Positions 1 to 12,405 of a stretch of DNA of 64,000 nucleotides are shown in pieces; the stretch's first letter is position 1, and the number at the start of each line of letters is the position of its first letter. Source of the DNA: Symsagittifera roscoffensis (lineage: Eukaryota; Xenacoelomorpha; Acoela; Convolutidae); contig NC_087066.1 in assembly GCF_963678635.1 (NCBI RefSeq), positions 33,857,301 through 33,921,300 of the forward strand. Direction: 5' to 3'. Made by a program: the position numbers and the translations under genes. The notes under the pieces were generated by a model. It was not told where the DNA came from and did not search any database. It worked only from the letters and a program-made list of their open reading frames with translations.

Positions 1-37
1 ACAGACTGTTCACCACTACCATGTCGGGGACCCACAC
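1..37 (-). CDS. Partial nAChR exon, opposite-strand duplicate
   Basis: Read on the minus strand, these bases match the start of the receptor exon at 14510-14546 with no difference that I can see, and encode VWVPDMVVVNSL. The splice acceptor AG lies at 38-39, as it does at 14508-14509. VWxPD is the conserved loop that precedes the Cys-loop in nicotinic receptor subunits. The exon is cut by the window edge, so the inverted duplication very probably continues outside the window. It is either a second receptor gene in head-to-head orientation or the other allele of the same gene joined in error at the 200-N gap. Confidence 0.75.
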   Translation of the reverse strand, partial: MWVPDMVVVNSL

Positions 38-161
38 CTGTTCAAACACTAACTACTAAACACTACTTTTTCAACCACATTTATTGTATATTCCAACAAA
101 TGATTCACATTTTATTGGAGAGAACATATAACAACTTTTGAGGGAAGTTTTCGAGAGTATT

Positions 162-1609
162 CCCTAGTCGATCAAGGGAGGTTATCTTGCAAGATCTTGC
201 AAGATTCTTGCAAAAGAGGGTTATCTTGCAAGATCTTGCAAGATGGAGGTTATCTTGCAAGATCTTGCAAGATGGAGGTTATCTTGCAAGAATCTTGAAA
301 GAGGGAGGCTATCTTGCAAGAATCTTGCAAGAATCTTGCAAGATAACCATCCCAAAATTTCTGTCGAAAAACACAAAAAAAATAACAGAAATTAGGTGTA
401 AGATCAAAAAAATTGTTTCTAGAACGAGATGCTTAACGAATAAAATTTCTTGAACGAGATGTTTCTAAATGCCCGCACCGAAGTTTCATGGATAATAATC
501 GATTATAATGGATTTTCGTTGACTAAAATGTTGTCAATATAATCGATTATCATGTCAAATTTAGACCACATAATGGATTTTTAATCGATTATAATCGATT
601 ATTTTGGAAAAATTTAAATCCATTATAATCGATTATAATGGATTTTTATTGACTAAAATGTTGTCAATATAATCGATTATCATGTCAAATTTAGACCACA
701 TAATGGATTTTTAATCGATTATAATCGATTATTTTGGAAAAATTTAAATCCATTATAATCCATTATAATCGATTATAATGGATTTTTATTGACTAAAATG
801 TTGTCAATATAATCGATTATCATGTCAAATTTAGACCACATAATGGATTTTTAATCGATTATAATCGATTATTTTGGAAAAATTTAAATCCATTATAATC
901 CATTATAATCGATTATAATCCATTTTTGTTTTCAATATAATGGATTATTTTTTGTATATAAAATCCATGAAAATTGAATAAATTTTGTAAATAATTACTC
1001 TATTGATCCAGTTTTCTCAAGTCGGGTTCATGTTATCAAAAAAGCGCCCATCATAAATTGTTCTAGAAATTTAAAGAGCTTAAAGGGCTTCTATTTTTTT
1101 CTTTGAGTTTTGAAAGTTGAGATTTTTCAACAACGTCAGTGTTATTTTTTAATGTTTACTTGCGTTCATCTTGTGCTTAATCTTTACCTGTTTTTATTTC
1201 TTTAAATTTATGCTCTCAATTGATGTAAATTGTGTTTTTCTTATTTTGAGAGATTAAGGTATAACTAGTCGATCAAAACTTGAAGATAGCCGCCTATCAC
1301 AAAAAAAGTTTTAAAAAAAGAAGCTTTCTGGGGGCAACCGCCTAGCGGGCTGTGTGTATGTATGCGTAGCTAAGATTGCTTCCTTCTTCCACGAACGCTA
1401 CTTGGTTGTCTTCGCGTGTAAAGCTGTTTTTGCCCAAAAAAATTGTATCTTTAAAGATCTTGCAAAAAAAAGATTATCTTTAAAGGAGGTTATCTTGCAA
1501 GATCTTGCAAGAATCTTGCAAGATCTTTTAAAGAGATGCATCCTCTTTAAAAGAATCTTGCAAGATTCTTGCAAGATCTTGCAAGATAACCTCCCTTGAT
1601 CGACTAGGG
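162..1609. mobile_element. 1.45-kb DNA transposon with CCCTAG inverted repeats
   Basis: Both ends start CCCTAGTCGATCAAGGG and continue for about 45 nearly identical inverted bases rich in the unit ATCTTGCAAG. The element is flanked by TT on both sides (160-161 and 1610-1611). The right arm of the inverted repeat has the empty site with a single TT, so the borders are exact and the target duplication is 2 bp. There is no transposase ORF, so it is non-autonomous. The tip resembles piggyBac, but that family duplicates TTAA, which is not seen here, so I leave the superfamily open. Confidence 0.8.
472..960. repeat. AATCGATTATAATGG-rich tandem repeat, fragment of CCCGCACCG element
   Basis: The segment begins CCCGCACCG, like the ends of the transposon at 18728-19626, and runs into repeated ATAATCGATTATAATGGATT motifs. 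A unit anchored by TTGTCAATAT recurs at 531, 661 and 801, giving periods of 130 and 140 bp. It is nested inside the 162-1609 element. No matching right terminus is visible. Confidence 0.7.
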
Positions 1610-3016
1610 TTGTTTCAACCAACAAAAAAATACTGTTAAGTTGTTGATCCGAATAATATCGGGCGAATCGGTATTCTTGTTCGAACCGTTTGAAGTAGTT
1701 TTAGCGTAGTTTTCCAGTTTTTGGAGCTAAACCAAGGATAAATCTGAGAAAAATACCCCCAGAGTTGACACAACACCTCCAGATTATTGATAGTAGTTTT
1801 GAAAAGTGTTCAAGTTTGAGTTTAATCTAGACAAAAGGGACACATTGGAAACAACAAACATAAACTCCTCAAACTAAAACTAGCTGTATACAAAAAAAAA
1901 TAATGAAAAAAGTTGCTCATAGTTTTCAAGGTTTATTTTTTGCCCAAAACTGATACCCCAATTTACCAGAGCCCAAAAATAGAACAATAAAAACAACAGA
2001 GGTAGAACAGTTTTTAAAAACAACAACAAGAATGAAATGTTGTAAACAACCACTCGAGTAAGGTAAGTTGCTGTACACCGGATTAAAGAAAAAACTTTTC
2101 AAACAAAAAATGAAAACATCGAAATATCGAAAAAAAATCAACTCTTTTTTTTCAGTTCTTTTTATGTGAAAGTCAATAAAGCAAAACTACAAAAAAGATG
2201 CAATAATGGGTTAACATTAAGATTATATACAATTAGTTGGGGAAGACTTCTCTCAATTTTTTTCTGATTTAGAAAACCGATGATATCCAGACCAGTTATT
2301 CTAAAATGTACTAAAATATCTTTTTATAACAATTTTTGGATTTCGATTAAAATAATACTACAATTTGCCCCTTGTGAGCTTTTTTGAGCTTCTGTAATTT
2401 GCCCTCATGTAAGCCAAAAAAACATCATGCGCCTTATTCCTTCCCACCCTTGTTAGGGGCAATATTCAGAACAGAAAAATAGTTGAAACTGAAATATTAG
2501 ATTATAAAAATAGTTGAAGGTTCAACAATTTTAGTTTGAAAAATGCCTGAAATTAAAAACGAACATTTCAGGCTCTTAACATTTTTTTCAAACTCTTTTT
2601 GAAGAGTTACTACAACAATAGCGGCCTATTTTCCGCCGCAAATCTATTTTTCTCAATGTATCAATTTAAAATGGGAAACTAAAAAGAGTGAATTTCAATT
2701 GATATTAGTTAGTCTTGTTCAATTAGTTTGCATCAGCGCTATATCAGCAAAGGAGAATGATAAAATGTGATTCATACTAGCCGAAAAAGAATGAATGATT
2801 AAAACTTTTCTGTTTTTTTTTTGGTTTTAGGTAATCGTTTTGTAAAACAAGCCGCGCAAGGTTTACAAAAAAGGTTTAAGAATAGCTTTGAAATGTAATT
2901 TCGGATGATAACTTATTAAAGAATGTATTAAGGAAATAATTATTATGTTTTCTTTGTCGTTGAAATATGGAATTAAAGAACCTCAGTAGTAGAAGAATGA
3001 GCAGAGGTGGGGGATG

Positions 3017-3409
3017 TGGTTGCAGACCTCCATATATTAGGATAGGGAATAGAATATCCGGTCTGCAAGCTATGTTTTAAGATTGGTTGCAGGTTTCCTA
3101 ATGTATTAAGATCTGAGAAAACTTACTGAAACTTGGTAATTTTTTTAAACTTACCATCTGAAGTTTGGTATCGTAATACATTGGGAAACCTATAACCTAT
3201 CTTAATACATAGCTTACAGACCGATTGTTCTATTCTCTATCTTAATACATGGAGGTCTGCAACCACCTTAATACATTAATACCACCTTAATACAACCACT
3301 TTAACACAACCATCTTAAAACATTAGGAAACCTATAACCAATCTTAATACATAGCTTGCAGACCGAATGTTCTATTCCCTATCTTAATACATGGAGGTCT
3401 GCAACCACC
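3017..3409. mobile_element. Foldback MITE with ~95-bp inverted repeats plus partial second copy
   Basis: 3017-3110 and 3170-3266 are inverted copies beginning GGTTGCAGACCTCCAT and containing TAAGATAGGGAATAGAA. A second right half follows at 3300-3409. The same block, inverted, occurs at about 12005-12405 in the other arm, so it predates the inverted duplication. There is no coding capacity; short ORFs across it are incidental. Confidence 0.6.
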
Positions 3410-4259
3410 CATCTCCCCCACATCTGCTCATTCCTCTACTACTAACCTCAAGTACGGAAGTTAAAATTTGTATTATAAAAAGTACTAAAATGTCTTTTAT
3501 GTGGCTGCAATCTGAAAGCACTTATGAATTAGTGCAACTCAAATCTGGCACCATCAGTTCAAAACAAGAAATACTGAAAATCGGATTTTTTTGTTCCAGT
3601 TTTTAATAAAAAAAGATTGAAGATTTGGGCTCGGGATGTTTTTTTTTATCCAGGTAAGCTTCGAGCTCAAAATTATAAATTATTTGTCCGTGAGTAGTTT
3701 TGTGAAGTGACATGGGTTTAGATATTGCCAATTACGTATAATTAACACGCAACATCTTTGGCGCTATTGCCTCATAGGTGGAAATTTAATATGTCCTAGA
3801 AGCTTAATAGCCTACTCTGTTCCAAATTGACTAGAGTGGGCTATTTGTCGTAAAGGTTACGTTACTACTAGTAAATTATATCATTTTGGATTTTATTAGG
3901 CGTAAGGAAGATGCATTTTCAAGTATATGAACTCATTTTAATTTTCAATGCATTATGGATACAATCCTTTTTCTGACGTTTAGACAATTATATGGTTTGG
4001 TCTCACCTCTGTATACCATTGCTTGAGCAAAAGTTTTTTTTTGAAATATTTTTTCAGCATCTGCCTAAAGCTGACTAAGAAAATGGATCTGTGAAAATAT
4101 TTTATTGCCGCCTTAATTATTACTGTTCAAACTGATAAATTCCTTAAGCCTTTAATTTGAAACGCGTGTGATGAAAGTTATTTTTTAATTTTTGACACCG
4201 TGTCACTAACGACACGCTAGACTCACGTGATAAGTTCTAACGCGCTCAGATTAAACAAC

Positions 4260-4795
4260 AACAAGGCTGCTTGTATCAGGGCGCAGCCCTGAATATTCCG
4301 ACTGCCTCTTAAGGTCTATGGAGCAGGAATACCATGAAAAATAAAATCTGATATAAAAGGGATTTTTTTTATTTGAGATATTTTTGTGAAAACTGTCCCC
4401 ACGCAACATTTTTGATTTCTTTAGTTATAAAACTGAAAGAGATAAATTTCGCTTCTAGTAACAAATAATTTATGGCCAATAAGCTTCGGTCAACCAATTA
4501 GGAGCGATTTCTAGGACGGATTAAATCTCCGCTTACGAGTTAATAGCGCAAAAAATATCGCGCGTTAATTGTCCCAAATTGACCAAAATGGCATTTTTTA
4601 AATCCCCATAATTTTACAAAAATAATCACAGGTTAAACATTTTTTTGAATTCAAGCTCAGGTTAAGAATATTTTTTGAGTGATACGAAAAAAATTCGGTC
4701 ACAAATGGCTAGTTGAAAAGTCAAAAATTGTCTGATGATAAAAGAAACCCACCCGAGCACAAATATTTCGTTACTTTCGTTAGGAAAGTCGGAAC
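4260..4795 (-). mobile_element. Helentron-like non-autonomous element, older copy 1
   Basis: On the minus strand the copy starts GTTCCGACTTTCC, keeps the 5' hairpin nearly intact, and ends with AGTCGGAATATTCAGGG followed by a GGGC-TGC-GCCC hairpin and a CTTGTT end. It is diverged from the younger copies. Its counterpart in the right arm is 10648-11154, which lacks the first ~30 bases. Confidence 0.65.
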
Positions 4796-4825
4796 AATGA
4801 TGCCGTAGTTTAAATTTATCTGATT

Positions 4826-5309
4826 GTTCCGAATTTTGAAGAGAACGGAACCTTTATGCTCGGTGTGGTTTTTTTATTCAGTCAATTTTCGCCGATCGAA
4901 ATCATAATTTTTTTTGACAAAAAATTATATGTACCCCATTGAAGATATCGACTTCCTGTGTTCAAATCTAAAAATATATTTTACTTCCAATTATTTTTTC
5001 TTAAGTTCTGGGTGTTCGAAAATTGCCAAATTGGCCATGTTCTGGACTAAATTATGCGCGCTTTGAAGAACTTGTTTATATCGATAAGATCGAAACGCGC
5101 ATTATCCCGCACAACAAAATTGTTCCAAATTGATTTGAGGCTAGTTAATCGGATGGGTCGTATTAATTTGATACGACTCAACATTTTACACTTTGATATT
5201 GTCCAAATTTTATAGATTTTCATTATTTTTTTCCCAAAAACTATTCGATATGAACTAAGGGACAGTCGGAACATCCAGGGCTTTGCCCTGATATACGAGC
5301 AGTCTTGTT
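4826..5309 (+). mobile_element. Helentron-like element, degraded copy 2
   Basis: The segment starts GTTCCGAATTTTG and ends with AGGGCTTTGCCCTGA then CAGTCTTGTT. The middle has diverged strongly from the family. The right arm lacks this copy; its sequence passes directly between the flanking regions, so the arms differ here by a ~0.6-kb insertion or deletion. Confidence 0.55.
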
Positions 5310-5543
5310 TTCGTATAAGCTTATTTTCGTAAAAGGATAAAGCAAGACAAATTTACTCTGAAAACTAACTTGATGCACTAGTTTTTTTCTCTTTTTGGAT
5401 GAAATATGCATAGTTTACACTGGGAAACTCTGTAAAATGGAGACTGGTTTTCAAATTTGGATAAAAACAAGCATGTGAGAAAATTAAATCTAATCCCCTG
5501 TGAATTGATTTCCAATAATACTGTTTCTAAGTAAATAGTTTTT

Positions 5544-5970
5544 GTTCCGACTTTCGTAACGAGAGTAACGGAATATTTGTGCTCGTGGTGGTTTTTTCTT
5601 TTCAGAAAAACGTCGACTTTTTATCTAGCCATTTTTGATTTAAAAATTTTTTATCATTCAAATCTTATGTTGTCCTTAGCTTAAATTTGAAACGATATTT
5701 CACCTGTGATCTTTTTTGTGAAATTATTGGGGTTTAAAAGTTGCCAATTTGGCCAAATAGGGACAATTAAATCCATCGGAGATTTAATCCATCTGAGAAA
5801 TCGTTCCAAATTGGTTGAACGAAGCTTGTTTGCCATAATTAATTGATTATACTAAGAGCAAAATTTATCAATTTATTAAAAAAAAAAAATCATTTTTTCA
5901 TCACGTTTATTTTATCCATTTATTACTGCTCCAAAGACCTTAAAAGGCAGTCGAAACAATCAGGGCTTGT
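5544..5970 (+). mobile_element. Helentron-like element, copy 3 with decayed 3' end
   Basis: The 5' end reads GTTCCGACTTTCG and the hairpin ACTTTCG-TAA-CGAGAGT still pairs with one G-T. The body matches the family (ATTTGTGCTCG, ACCTGTGATC, GGAGATTTAATCC). The terminal hairpin has decayed after GGCAGTCGAAACAATCAGGGC. The right-arm counterpart at 10339-10487 is cut by the gap. Confidence 0.6.
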
Positions 5971-6819
5971 TTTTCTTGGTGTTTGTGTCTGAGTAATTTC
6001 ACTTCTAATAACAAGTTTTTTTCTTTAAAAAAATTTCTTTTTATGAATCTCGAAATTATTTTTTTCAGCAACATTTTTATAGTATCGTTGGTTAATCGCA
6101 AAACTACAAAACTTAATTTCATAGAAAACCATAAAATTAATCACAAATTGGAGGTCAATTTTTCATCAATTTAAGTTTTATTTACTCTGAAAAATTGTAT
6201 TGACAATGACAAAACTTTTTGACTTCTTTTTGGAATAAAAATCACATTACAAAACGTTTAAAGTGATACCATAAATTAGCCTCAACCAGTTTTACCGTAA
6301 GGTGATCAATATTGGCTGGATAAGAAGCAACCTGAGAACAAGAAATTTTTCACTTCTACGAAAATTATATCAAAAACAACCATAATAACAATAGCATTCA
6401 AACTAACGGTATTCATAGTGATAGAAACGAAATCTGCAAATAAAATTTTGAAAATGACATCTTTTTAAAACCCGTCAATTTACAATGCAACGTCCTAAAT
6501 GATGTCCCTAGTTCTAGTAACCAGCTGATAGCACTAAACATGATTGCTATATCCTCAAGCTATAAAATGTTTAAAGTGATATACTTATCACTTAGCAAAG
6601 CATTAAATAGACCAAATGGCAGGCTTAAAATCAATTTTTAACCCATCATGATTGGATAAATTAGCTGATGATGCGTTAACGTCACAAAATTTTTGCACTT
6701 TAATTGTCCCAAATCGGCTAGAGTTAAAAAACAATTTAAAGTTAAACAGACTTAAGTTTGACCCAAGACATTGCTGGTTTTTGGATGGTAGCAATAATCT
6801 GGCACAATAACAACACAAT
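5971..6819. other. AT-rich non-coding stretch
   Basis: I see no gene, repeat or splice-linked exon here. Overlapping short ORFs on both strands have low-complexity translations and no family resemblance. Confidence 0.5.
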
Positions 6820-7198
<379 letters not shown>

Positions 7199-9175
7199 AA
7201 AACACAATTTTTAACACGTCAAGTTTTTTGGAGCACAAGATTTTCTTTCCCGAGAAAGACAACTTGGCAGAAATCATGAACTTTTTGATTTTTTTTTTCA
7301 TAATTTTTGCAAGTACGTAAGAAGCCAATGAACTAAGCTCGAAAACATCTCAATTTGAACCATGGCAATATAATCAATCGAGGTAAAATGTAGGTATAAA
7401 AAAAATTCAATTTTTAATTGTAATTGACACTAAGTATGTGGGAGTATGCCAAAAAAAGACATAAAGTTTCAAATGTCTTTTTTTCTCAGCAAACAAACTG
7501 AGGCGAACTTGAAAGAAAGTCATGGCTATCAATGTTTGGCTATCACACGTTTCGTTTTTTTTGTTTGAATTTGCTATTTAATTTTGTTTCAAGGTATCTT
7601 TTTCATTTTTAGTTTATTGATTATTTTGTTCATTCTTGTTTATTTAAGGATGAACGACGAACAATCTCAAAAAGTCTGATTTTGGTTGAAACAATTTTTT
7701 GCCAAACAAGACAGTAGTAGAGTGGTCAAAAAGCTGGCCAGTCAATGAGTAGAATGGTCTGAGGTAGAATGGGTAGAATGGTACGAGGAGCAGAAGCGGT
7801 CTATGAGCAGAAAAACCTGAAGTTATTGAATCATACGGGATAATCGATACAGAAATTTTTTAAAAGAAACATAAAAAAACCAAAGGAAATGATTAAACTA
7901 TACATAAATTGAGCAATTTCATCACTTTTTTCATTGAATTCAAAAATTAGCTCAATCAATTAACTCAAATTATTCATAATCTTTTCATTTTTTTAGTGAC
8001 TTTGGCAATTCTACTACTTGCTTTCATCAATTATTTTTCTGTTTTTCTTATCTTGGACCATTTTTGCTCTTAGAATATTTTGGTGATTACACTGCGTCCG
8101 TTTAAGGTCTGTCTGATATGTAGATCAATAGTGGATTTAATTTTGTGTCATTTTTTGCGCAATTCCCTTTTTTTGACAGAGAGTCATTTTTTATCCATTT
8201 TTTTCATTTGTTACAATCTGTTGCATTCATTTCACTAAACGCGCAGAAAAAGTCTTATGAACTCAATGTAACATAAATATCAACGATCAGTTTTGAAAAA
8301 CCAAAAAAAAAGGTAAAAGAGATGATGAAGACTTGTTAAAAAGTTTAAATTCCAGAGTAAAAAGTTTTTTTTTTTATTATAAAAGCGTTTTGAATAATAG
8401 CTTGAAATCAAAATCAACAAAGCATAGCGGGTTCTTTTTCAACTAGCGCTAAATTTTCCAACCCGAGAGGAACACGAATCAAATGAAAGCAATGAAAAAT
8501 TGAAGAGTTTTCCAAATAAGAATAATTTAAAACTAAAAAAAAGTGTTCTAAAAAAATTTATGCGCTGCGAGATGTGTTATAATCTGCAAAAACGAATCAA
8601 ATACTGTTAGATGCAATGTTACAAACAAAAGAAAAACAACAAAATCGGAAGTTAATTTCTCCCACTCGTTACTAAGTGCTAATTAGTCTGAAAGAGTATG
8701 TTGTGACCAACTTTTCTTGGCACTGAAAATTTTTTCTTAATTTTTTGAAGCCGTTTTTGACCTAACTTGGTTTTAATGTAACACCACAATTGATCACGTA
8801 AAAATTTTACCGAAACAACTAGAAACGGGCAGAAAAACACACAAAATTGTGTGGTTTATGGCCATTTACGTGTTGTTTTCAACCATTTAGAGAAAAAAAG
8901 GCTAATTTACTGCAAAAGAGTCCCACTTGCCCACCGCTTTGTGTTGTTTCTTAAAAAAGTGGTTTTTTCGAATGAGTTATTGCCAGGAGTAATCGTTAAC
9001 GTCAGTGTTAGTTAGTAACACACATTGTGTTTTTCTCATTAAAGTCGCCCAGCAGCTCAAATTAAATATTAAAATTATTGTGTAGAGGTAGGGAAAATTT
9101 CATAGCAGAAAAGACTGACGGGATAGTATTATAAATTATGAATTGTAGCAACCCGGGTTGAGCAGTTCAATTCGA
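7199..9175. other. AT-rich non-coding stretch
   Basis: Nearly 2 kb with no ORF of note and no recognised repeat. If the receptor gene were complete on this scaffold, its missing 5' exons might be expected in the region between the arms, but I find no candidate coding the signal peptide or the N-terminal ligand-binding strands. Confidence 0.5.
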
Positions 9176-9480
9176 CGCAAACTGGTTGTGTTTCGACCGA
9201 GTCGATCAAAAGAAAAATGTATTCGATTTTGTTCGACCTAAACGTGCATATTTCGAGCACATCGGACCAAACTGGCTATGTTTTGACCGATTGGACCATT
9301 AGAAAAAATTTTCGTCTGTCTTTGACCCAAACATGCTACAATTTGACCAATAAGGGTCAAAAATGGCTATGTTTCGACCGACTCGACAGAAGGAAAATTT
9401 TGTTCGTCAATTTTCGACCCAAGCCTGCTATATGTCAACCAATTCGACCCAAACTGGTTTTATTTTTACCGAATCGACAC
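9176..9480. repeat. Degenerate ~90-bp tandem repeat, 3.3 units
   Basis: Units start near 9176, 9268, 9358 and 9449 with CAAACTGGCTATGTTTTGACCGA or close variants, followed by AGAAAAA and TTTGACC(C)AAAC. The 97-codon ORF across it reflects the repeat and has no other sign of coding. Confidence 0.75.
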
Positions 9481-9547
9481 AAATCAAGCGTACTCACTGC
9501 AGCAATTTAGTTACCGTTTCGCTGCAGTAAGTTTGCTGTATAATAGC

Positions 9548-10138
9548 TGTATGTATGTATGTGTGAATGTATGTATGTATGTATGTATGTATGTATGTAT
9601 GTATGTATGTATGTATGTATGTATGTTATGTATGTATGTATGTATGTATGTATGTATGTATGTATGTATGTATGTATGTATGTATGTATGTATGTATGTA
9701 TGTATGTATGTATGTATGTATCTATGTATGTATGTATGTATGTATGTTATGTATGTATGTATGTATGTATGTATGTATGTATGTATGTATGTATGTATGT
9801 ATGTATGTATGTATGTATGTATGTATGTATGTATGTATCTATGTATGTATGTATGTATGTATGTATGTATGTATGTATGTATGTATGTATGTATGTATGT
9901 ATGTATGTATGTATGTATGTATGAATATATGTATGATGTATGTATGTATGAATGTATGTATGTATGTATGTATGTATGTATGTATGTATGTATGTATGTA
10001 TGTATGTATGTATAAATGTATGTATGTATGTATGTATGTATGTATGTATGAATGTATGTATGTATGTATGTAAGTATGTATGTACGTTTGTATGTATGTA
10101 TGTATGTATGTATTTATGTATTTTTGTATGTATGTAGT
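9548..10138. repeat. (ATGT)n tetranucleotide tract running into gap
   Basis: About 590 bp of ATGT with occasional ATCT, ATAA and GAAT interruptions, ending at the N run. All 'MYVCMYVC' ORFs are translations of this satellite in successive frames. It is the likely cause of the assembly break. Confidence 0.98.
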
Positions 10139-10338
10139 NNNNNNNNNNNNNNNNNNNNNNNNNNNNNNNNNNNNNNNNNNNNNNNNNNNNNNNNNNNNNN
10201 NNNNNNNNNNNNNNNNNNNNNNNNNNNNNNNNNNNNNNNNNNNNNNNNNNNNNNNNNNNNNNNNNNNNNNNNNNNNNNNNNNNNNNNNNNNNNNNNNNNN
10301 NNNNNNNNNNNNNNNNNNNNNNNNNNNNNNNNNNNNNN
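10139..10338. other. Assembly gap of exactly 200 N
   Basis: Exactly 200 unknown bases, which suggests a placeholder length. The sequence on its right is the reverse complement of sequence 4.6 kb to its left. Confidence 0.99.
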
Positions 10339-10487
10339 TTTCAAATTTAAGCTAAGGACAACATAAGATTTGAATGATAAAAAAATTTTAAATCAAAAAA
10401 GGCTAGATAAAAAGTTGACGTTTTTCTGAAAAGAAAAAACCACCACGAGCACAAATATTCCGTTACTCTCGTTACGAAAGTCGGAAC
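10339..10487 (-). mobile_element. Helentron-like copy 3, right-arm fragment
   Basis: The minus strand reads GTTCCGACTTTCGTAACG and continues as in 5544-5692 until the gap. Confidence 0.6.
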
Positions 10488-10647
10488 AAAAACTAATTAC
10501 TTAGAAACAGTAATATTGGAAATCAATTCACAGGGGATTAGATTCAATTTTCTTACTAGCTTGTGTTTATCCAAATTTGAAAACCAGTCTCCATTTTACA
10601 GAGTTTTCCAGTGTAAACTATGCATATTTCATCCAAAGAGAGAAAAA

Positions 10648-11154
10648 ATATTTGTGCTCGGGTGGGTTTTTTTATCATCAGACAATTTTTGACTTTTCAA
10701 CTAGCCATTTGTGACCGAATTTTTTTCGTATCAATCAAAAAGTATTCTTAACCTGAGCTTGAATTCAAAAAAAAATGTTTAACCTGTGATTATTTTTGTA
10801 AAATTATGGGGATTTAAGAAATGCCATTTTGGTCAATTTGGGACAATTAACGCGCCAATTTTTTGCGCTATTAACTCGTAAGCGGAGATTTAATCCGTCC
10901 TAGAAATCGTTCCTAATTGGTTGACCGAAGCTTATTGGCCTTAAATGATTTGTTACTAGAAGCGAAATTTATCTCTTTCAGTTTTATAACTAAAGAAATC
11001 AAAGATGTTGCGTGGGGACAGTTTTCACAAAAATATCACAAATAAAAAAAATCCCTTTTATATCAGATTTTGATTTTCATGGTATTCCTGCTCCATAGAC
11101 CTTAAGAGGCAGTCGGAATATTCAGGGCTGCGCCCTGATACGAGCAGCCTTGTT
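10648..11154 (+). mobile_element. Helentron-like copy 1, right-arm version
   Basis: Matches 4260-4795 inverted, from ATTTGTGCTCGG through the hairpin TCAGGGC-TGC-GCCCTGA to CAGCCTTGTT. The first ~30 bases including the 5' hairpin are absent. Confidence 0.6.
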
Positions 11155-12004
11155 GTTGTTTAATCTGAGCGCGTTAGAACTTATTTCGTGAGTCTAGCGT
11201 GTCGTTAGTGACACGGTGTCAAAAACTGAAAAATAACTTTCATCACACGCGTTTCAAATTAAAGGCTTAAGTAATTCTTCAGTTTGAACAGTAATAATTA
11301 AGGCGGCAATATAATATTTTCACAGATCCGTTTTCGTAGTCAGCTTTAGGCAGATGCTGAAAAAATATTTGAAAAAAAACTTTTGCTCAAGCAATGGTAT
11401 ACAGAGGTGAGACCAAACCATATAATTGTCTAAACGTCAGAAAAAGGATTGTATCCATAATGCATTGAAAATTAAAATGAGTTCATATGCTTAAAAATGC
11501 ATCTTCCTCACGCCTAATAAAATCCAAAATGATATAATTCACTAGTAGTAACGTAACCTTTACGACAAATAGCCCACTCTAGTCAATTTGGAACAGAGTA
11601 GGCTATTAAGCTTCTAGGACATATTAAATTTCCACCTATGAGGCAATAGCGCCAAAGATGTTGCGTGTTAATTATACGTAATTGGCATAATCTAAACCCA
11701 TGTCACTTCACAAAACTACTCACGGAGAAATTATTTATAATTTTGAGCTCGAAGCTTACCTGGATAAAGAAAACATCCCGAGCACAAATCTTCAATCTTT
11801 TTTATTAAAAACTGGAATAAAAAAAACCCGATTTTCAGTATTTCTTGTTTTGAACTGATGGTTCCAGATTTGAGTTGCACTAATTCATAAGTGCTTTCAG
11901 ATTGCCGCCACATAAAAGACATTTTAGTACTTTTTATAATACAAATTTTAACTTCCGTACTTGAGGTTAGTAGTAGAGGAATGAGCAGATGTGGGGGAGA
12001 TGGG

Positions 12005-12405
12005 TGGTTGCAGACCTCCATGTATTAAGATAGGGAATAGAACATTCGGTCTGCAAGCTATGTATTAAGATTGGTTATAGGTTTCCTAATGTTTTAAGAT
12101 GGTTGTGTTAAGGTGGTTGTATTAAGGTGGTATTAATGTATTAAGGTGGTTGCAGACCTCCATGTATTAAGATAGAGAATAGAACAATCGGTCTGCAAGC
12201 TATGTATTAAGATAGGTTATAGGTTTCCCAATGTATTACGATACCAAACTTCAAATGGTAAGTTTAAAAAAATTACCAAGTTTCAGAAAGTTTTCTCAGA
12301 TCTTAATACATCAGGAAACCTGCAACCAATCTTAAAACATAGCTTGCAGACCGGATATTCTATTCCCTATCCTAATATATGGAGGTCTGCAACCACATCC
12401 CCCAC
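12005..12405. mobile_element. Foldback MITE, right-arm version
   Basis: Inverted counterpart of 3017-3409, with the same two unequal halves, each starting GGTTGCAGACCTCCATGTATT. Confidence 0.6.

Larger units (their letters stand above)
1..5690. repeat. Left arm of large inverted repeat
   Basis: This segment is the reverse complement of 10339-14546, apart from arm-specific insertions and scattered substitutions that I judge by eye to be a few percent. Anchors are 1 with 14546, 1612 with about 14386, 3391-3606 with about 11820-12021, and 4260 with 11154. The element at 162-1609 is present only here. The arm cannot be followed past about 5690 because the other arm stops at the sequence gap. Confidence 0.85.

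Noticed and set aside
472-960. CRISPR-like or regulatory array suggested by spaced ATCGATTAT motifs
   Set aside because: It is a simple tandem repeat of 130-140 bp within a transposon in an animal genome.
162-1609. Assignment of the CCCTAG element to piggyBac
   Set aside because: The tip fits but the target duplication is TT rather than TTAA, and the empty site has no TTAA.
3391-3606. 71-aa ORF repeated inverted at 11731-12021
   Set aside because: It is duplicated because it lies in the inverted repeat; the N-terminal part is foldback-MITE sequence and there is no coding signature.
9533-10137. Several long MYVCMYVC ORFs in three frames
   Set aside because: A 4-bp repeat without stops is open in every frame; this is the (ATGT)n satellite.
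10052-10366. ORFs across the N run
   Set aside because: They consist of unknown residues and exist only because N was treated as coding.
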